Source: an uncultured Gammaproteobacteria bacterium (GTDB lineage Bacteria > Pseudomonadota > Gammaproteobacteria > PS1 > Pseudothioglobaceae). From it: a stretch of 47,115 nt of DNA. The translations under genes and the position numbers were made by a program. Shown one piece after another: positions 45,763-47,115 of this stretch. The stretch covers positions 1-47,115 of the forward strand of contig CAJWTP010000006.1 of NCBI GenBank assembly GCA_913047325.1. Direction: 5' to 3'. The first letter of the stretch is position 1. Each line of letters starts with the position of its first letter. Below the pieces are notes generated by a model. That model saw only the letters and a program-made list of their open reading frames with translations. It did not search any database and was not told the DNA's origin.

Positions 45763-47115
45763 ATGGTTAGAAGAAAATCAGGCGGAAGAGAGGCCAGAAT
45801 AGCCTTAAGAAGTGCGCCACTAGCTAAAGAAGAAAGGCCCGTCAGACCTGGTGAAATAGGGGGCAGCTATAAGCCCCTGACACAGCCTCAAATGGAGGCC
45901 ATTGAAGAAAATGTCTTCCGAATTCTTGAGGAGATTGGTTTTAATGACGCCACCCCTCATTGCGTTGAAAAGTGCGTCGCAGTGGGCGCAATCATGGGTA
46001 ACGATGGTCGACTAAGAATGCCAAGAGAGATAGTAAAAAAGGCTATGAATCAGTCCCAGAGGAACTTGACTCTTTACGGCCAATCTAGTGAACATGATTT
46101 GGATTTGAGTGGGTCAAAAGTGCACTTCTCCACTGCAGGTGCGGCTGTATTGGTTGCAGATACTGAAAACAATAACTATAGAGAATCCACCAGTCAGGAT
46201 CTATATGACATGGCCCGAATTACTGACAAATGTGAACATATCCATATGTTTCAAAGAACCTGCGTGCTGCGGGATATTAGTGATCCATTTGACCTAGATC
46301 TGAATTCGATTTATTGCTCAGTCATGGGTACCCAAAAACACATCGGAATAAGCTTCACTGAGGCAAGGCATGTGGAGGCAGGACTTGAGATGCTTCATAT
46401 CATTGCTGGCAGTGAGAGTGATTGGCGAGCAAGACCATTTGTGAGCATGAGTAACTGCTTTGTGGTTCCCCCTATGAAGTTTGCTGAAGAGTCTTTAGAA
46501 TGTTTACGAGTTGGGGTTGAAGGCGGGATGCCTATCCTACTTTTATCAGCCGCTCAGGCTGGCGCCACTGCACCGCCACTATTACCAGGAGTTGTCTCTC
46601 AAGCTTGGGCGGAATGTCTAGGGGGCTTAGTTTACGTTAATGCGATTAAACCTGGCGCGCCAGCAATTCTGGGGACTTGGCCATTTGTCTCAGATCTTCG
46701 CACTGGAGCGATGTGTGGCGGGTCACCGGAACAAGGCTTAATTTCTGCTGCTTGCGCCCAAATGGGAATTTATTTTGATTTGCCAACAGGCACTGTCGCA
46801 GGTATGACGGATGCAAAGTTTCCTGACTACCAGGCAGGAACAGAGCGTGCCTCCACCCATGTAGCAGCTGCCATGGCGGGGGCAAACATTGTTTACGAGT
46901 CAGCGGGTATGTACGCCAGCCTTTTGGGCACTTGTCCTGAGAGTTTGTTGCTTGACAATGATTTTTTAGGAGCTTCTATGAGAATGACAAAAGGTTTCAG
47001 TGATGTCAGCAAAGAATCATTATGCTTCGAAGCTGTCAAAGATGTTTGCCTGAATAATCTTGGCCACTACCTAGGCTCTGAACAAACAATCAATGTTATG
47101 CAGAGCGAATATATT
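45763..47115 (+). CDS. MttB-family (trimethylamine/betaine-type) methyltransferase, 3' truncated
   Basis: The ORF track misses this gene because it runs off the window end; 451 codons are open from ATG 45763 with no internal stop. The start MVRRKSGGREARIALRSAPL and the segment LTQPQMEAIEENVFRILEEIGF are typical of bacterial MttB-like proteins. Later parts, such as ILLLSAAQAGATAPPLLPG and GTWPFVSDLRTGAMCGGSPEQ, fit the TIM-barrel core. Full-length members have about 500-520 residues, so roughly 60 are missing. No in-frame TAG occurs, so it is a non-pyrrolysine member, the group that contains glycine betaine methyltransferase MtgB. The substrate is probably a quaternary amine, but a corrinoid partner is not in view. 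Confidence 0.88.
   Translation, partial: MVRRKSGGREARIALRSAPLAKEERPVRPGEIGGSYKPLTQPQMEAIEENVFRILEEIGFNDATPHCVEKCVAVGAIMGNDGRLRMPREIVKKAMNQSQRNLTLYGQSSEHDLDLSGSKVHFSTAGAAVLVADTENNNYRESTSQDLYDMARITDKCEHIHMFQRTCVLRDISDPFDLDLNSIYCSVMGTQKHIGISFTEARHVEAGLEMLHIIAGSESDWRARPFVSMSNCFVVPPMKFAEESLECLRVGVEGGMPILLLSAAQAGATAPPLLPGVVSQAWAECLGGLVYVNAIKPGAPAILGTWPFVSDLRTGAMCGGSPEQGLISAACAQMGIYFDLPTGTVAGMTDAKFPDYQAGTERASTHVAAAMAGANIVYESAGMYASLLGTCPESLLLDNDFLGASMRMTKGFSDVSKESLCFEAVKDVCLNNLGHYLGSEQTINVMQSEYI

Noticed and set aside
45763-47115. Pyrrolysine-containing MttB
   Set aside because: No in-frame TAG codon occurs in the 451 visible codons.

Overview
The window (A+T-rich, roughly 40% GC by eye, not counted) looks like a chromosome segment of a heterotrophic marine proteobacterium, most likely a gammaproteobacterium. 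The gene content is dominated by uptake and breakdown of small compounds released by phytoplankton: the sulfonate DHPS, peptides or amides, inositol, proline and possibly betaines. Genes are tightly packed, often with 4-bp ATGA overlaps. I saw no rRNA, tRNA, CRISPR array, insertion sequence or phage gene.

Region 1 (1-750) has the end of an NTF2-like gene and a divergent DUF4442 hotdog thioesterase-like gene with an 18-bp perfect palindrome in front of it. Region 2 (about 950-11349) reads as a DHPS (2,3-dihydroxypropane-1-sulfonate) island. It holds suyA-suyB (sulfolactate sulfo-lyase), a ComC-like sulfolactate dehydrogenase with a TTG start, hpsN, an SDR (hpsO-like), a zinc alcohol dehydrogenase (hpsP-like) and a GntR/UTRA regulator. 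On the opposite strand are a DUF924 gene and a TRAP transporter (dctM, dctQ, dctP). The logic is: the TRAP system imports DHPS; HpsO and HpsP interconvert its enantiomers; HpsN oxidises R-DHPS to R-sulfolactate; SuyAB releases pyruvate and sulfite.

Region 3 (11551-22767) has a GMC oxidoreductase divergent from dctP, an orphan ABC-2/YhgE-like membrane protein, a class I glutamine amidotransferase, a LysR regulator, an N-formylglutamate amidohydrolase-like gene and a complete dipeptide-type ABC importer with a fused double ATPase. Region 4 (22788-24856) has a DUF6279 lipoprotein and a DAHP synthase.

Region 5 (25168-41984) is a large myo-inositol locus. Its order is: sugar-type ABC importer (binding protein, permease, ATPase), iolG, RpiR regulator, iolB, iolC fused to DUF2090, iolD, a PhyH-type Fe(II)/2-oxoglutarate dioxygenase, iolE, a second Gfo/Idh dehydrogenase, a second IolC-like PfkB kinase, a second iolB, a class II aldolase (iolJ) and iolA/mmsA. 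Kinase, isomerase, dehydrogenase and aldolase functions are each present twice, and a dioxygenase that is not part of the classical pathway sits at the join. This is the best candidate in the window for an undescribed extension of a pathway, perhaps for a modified cyclitol. Region 6 (42015-47115) has putA, divergent from an MttB-family methyltransferase that runs off the end.

Two non-coding patterns stand out. All three importers have a strong hairpin directly after the binding-protein gene. The leader of the inositol importer packs four perfect inverted repeats into about 115 bp.
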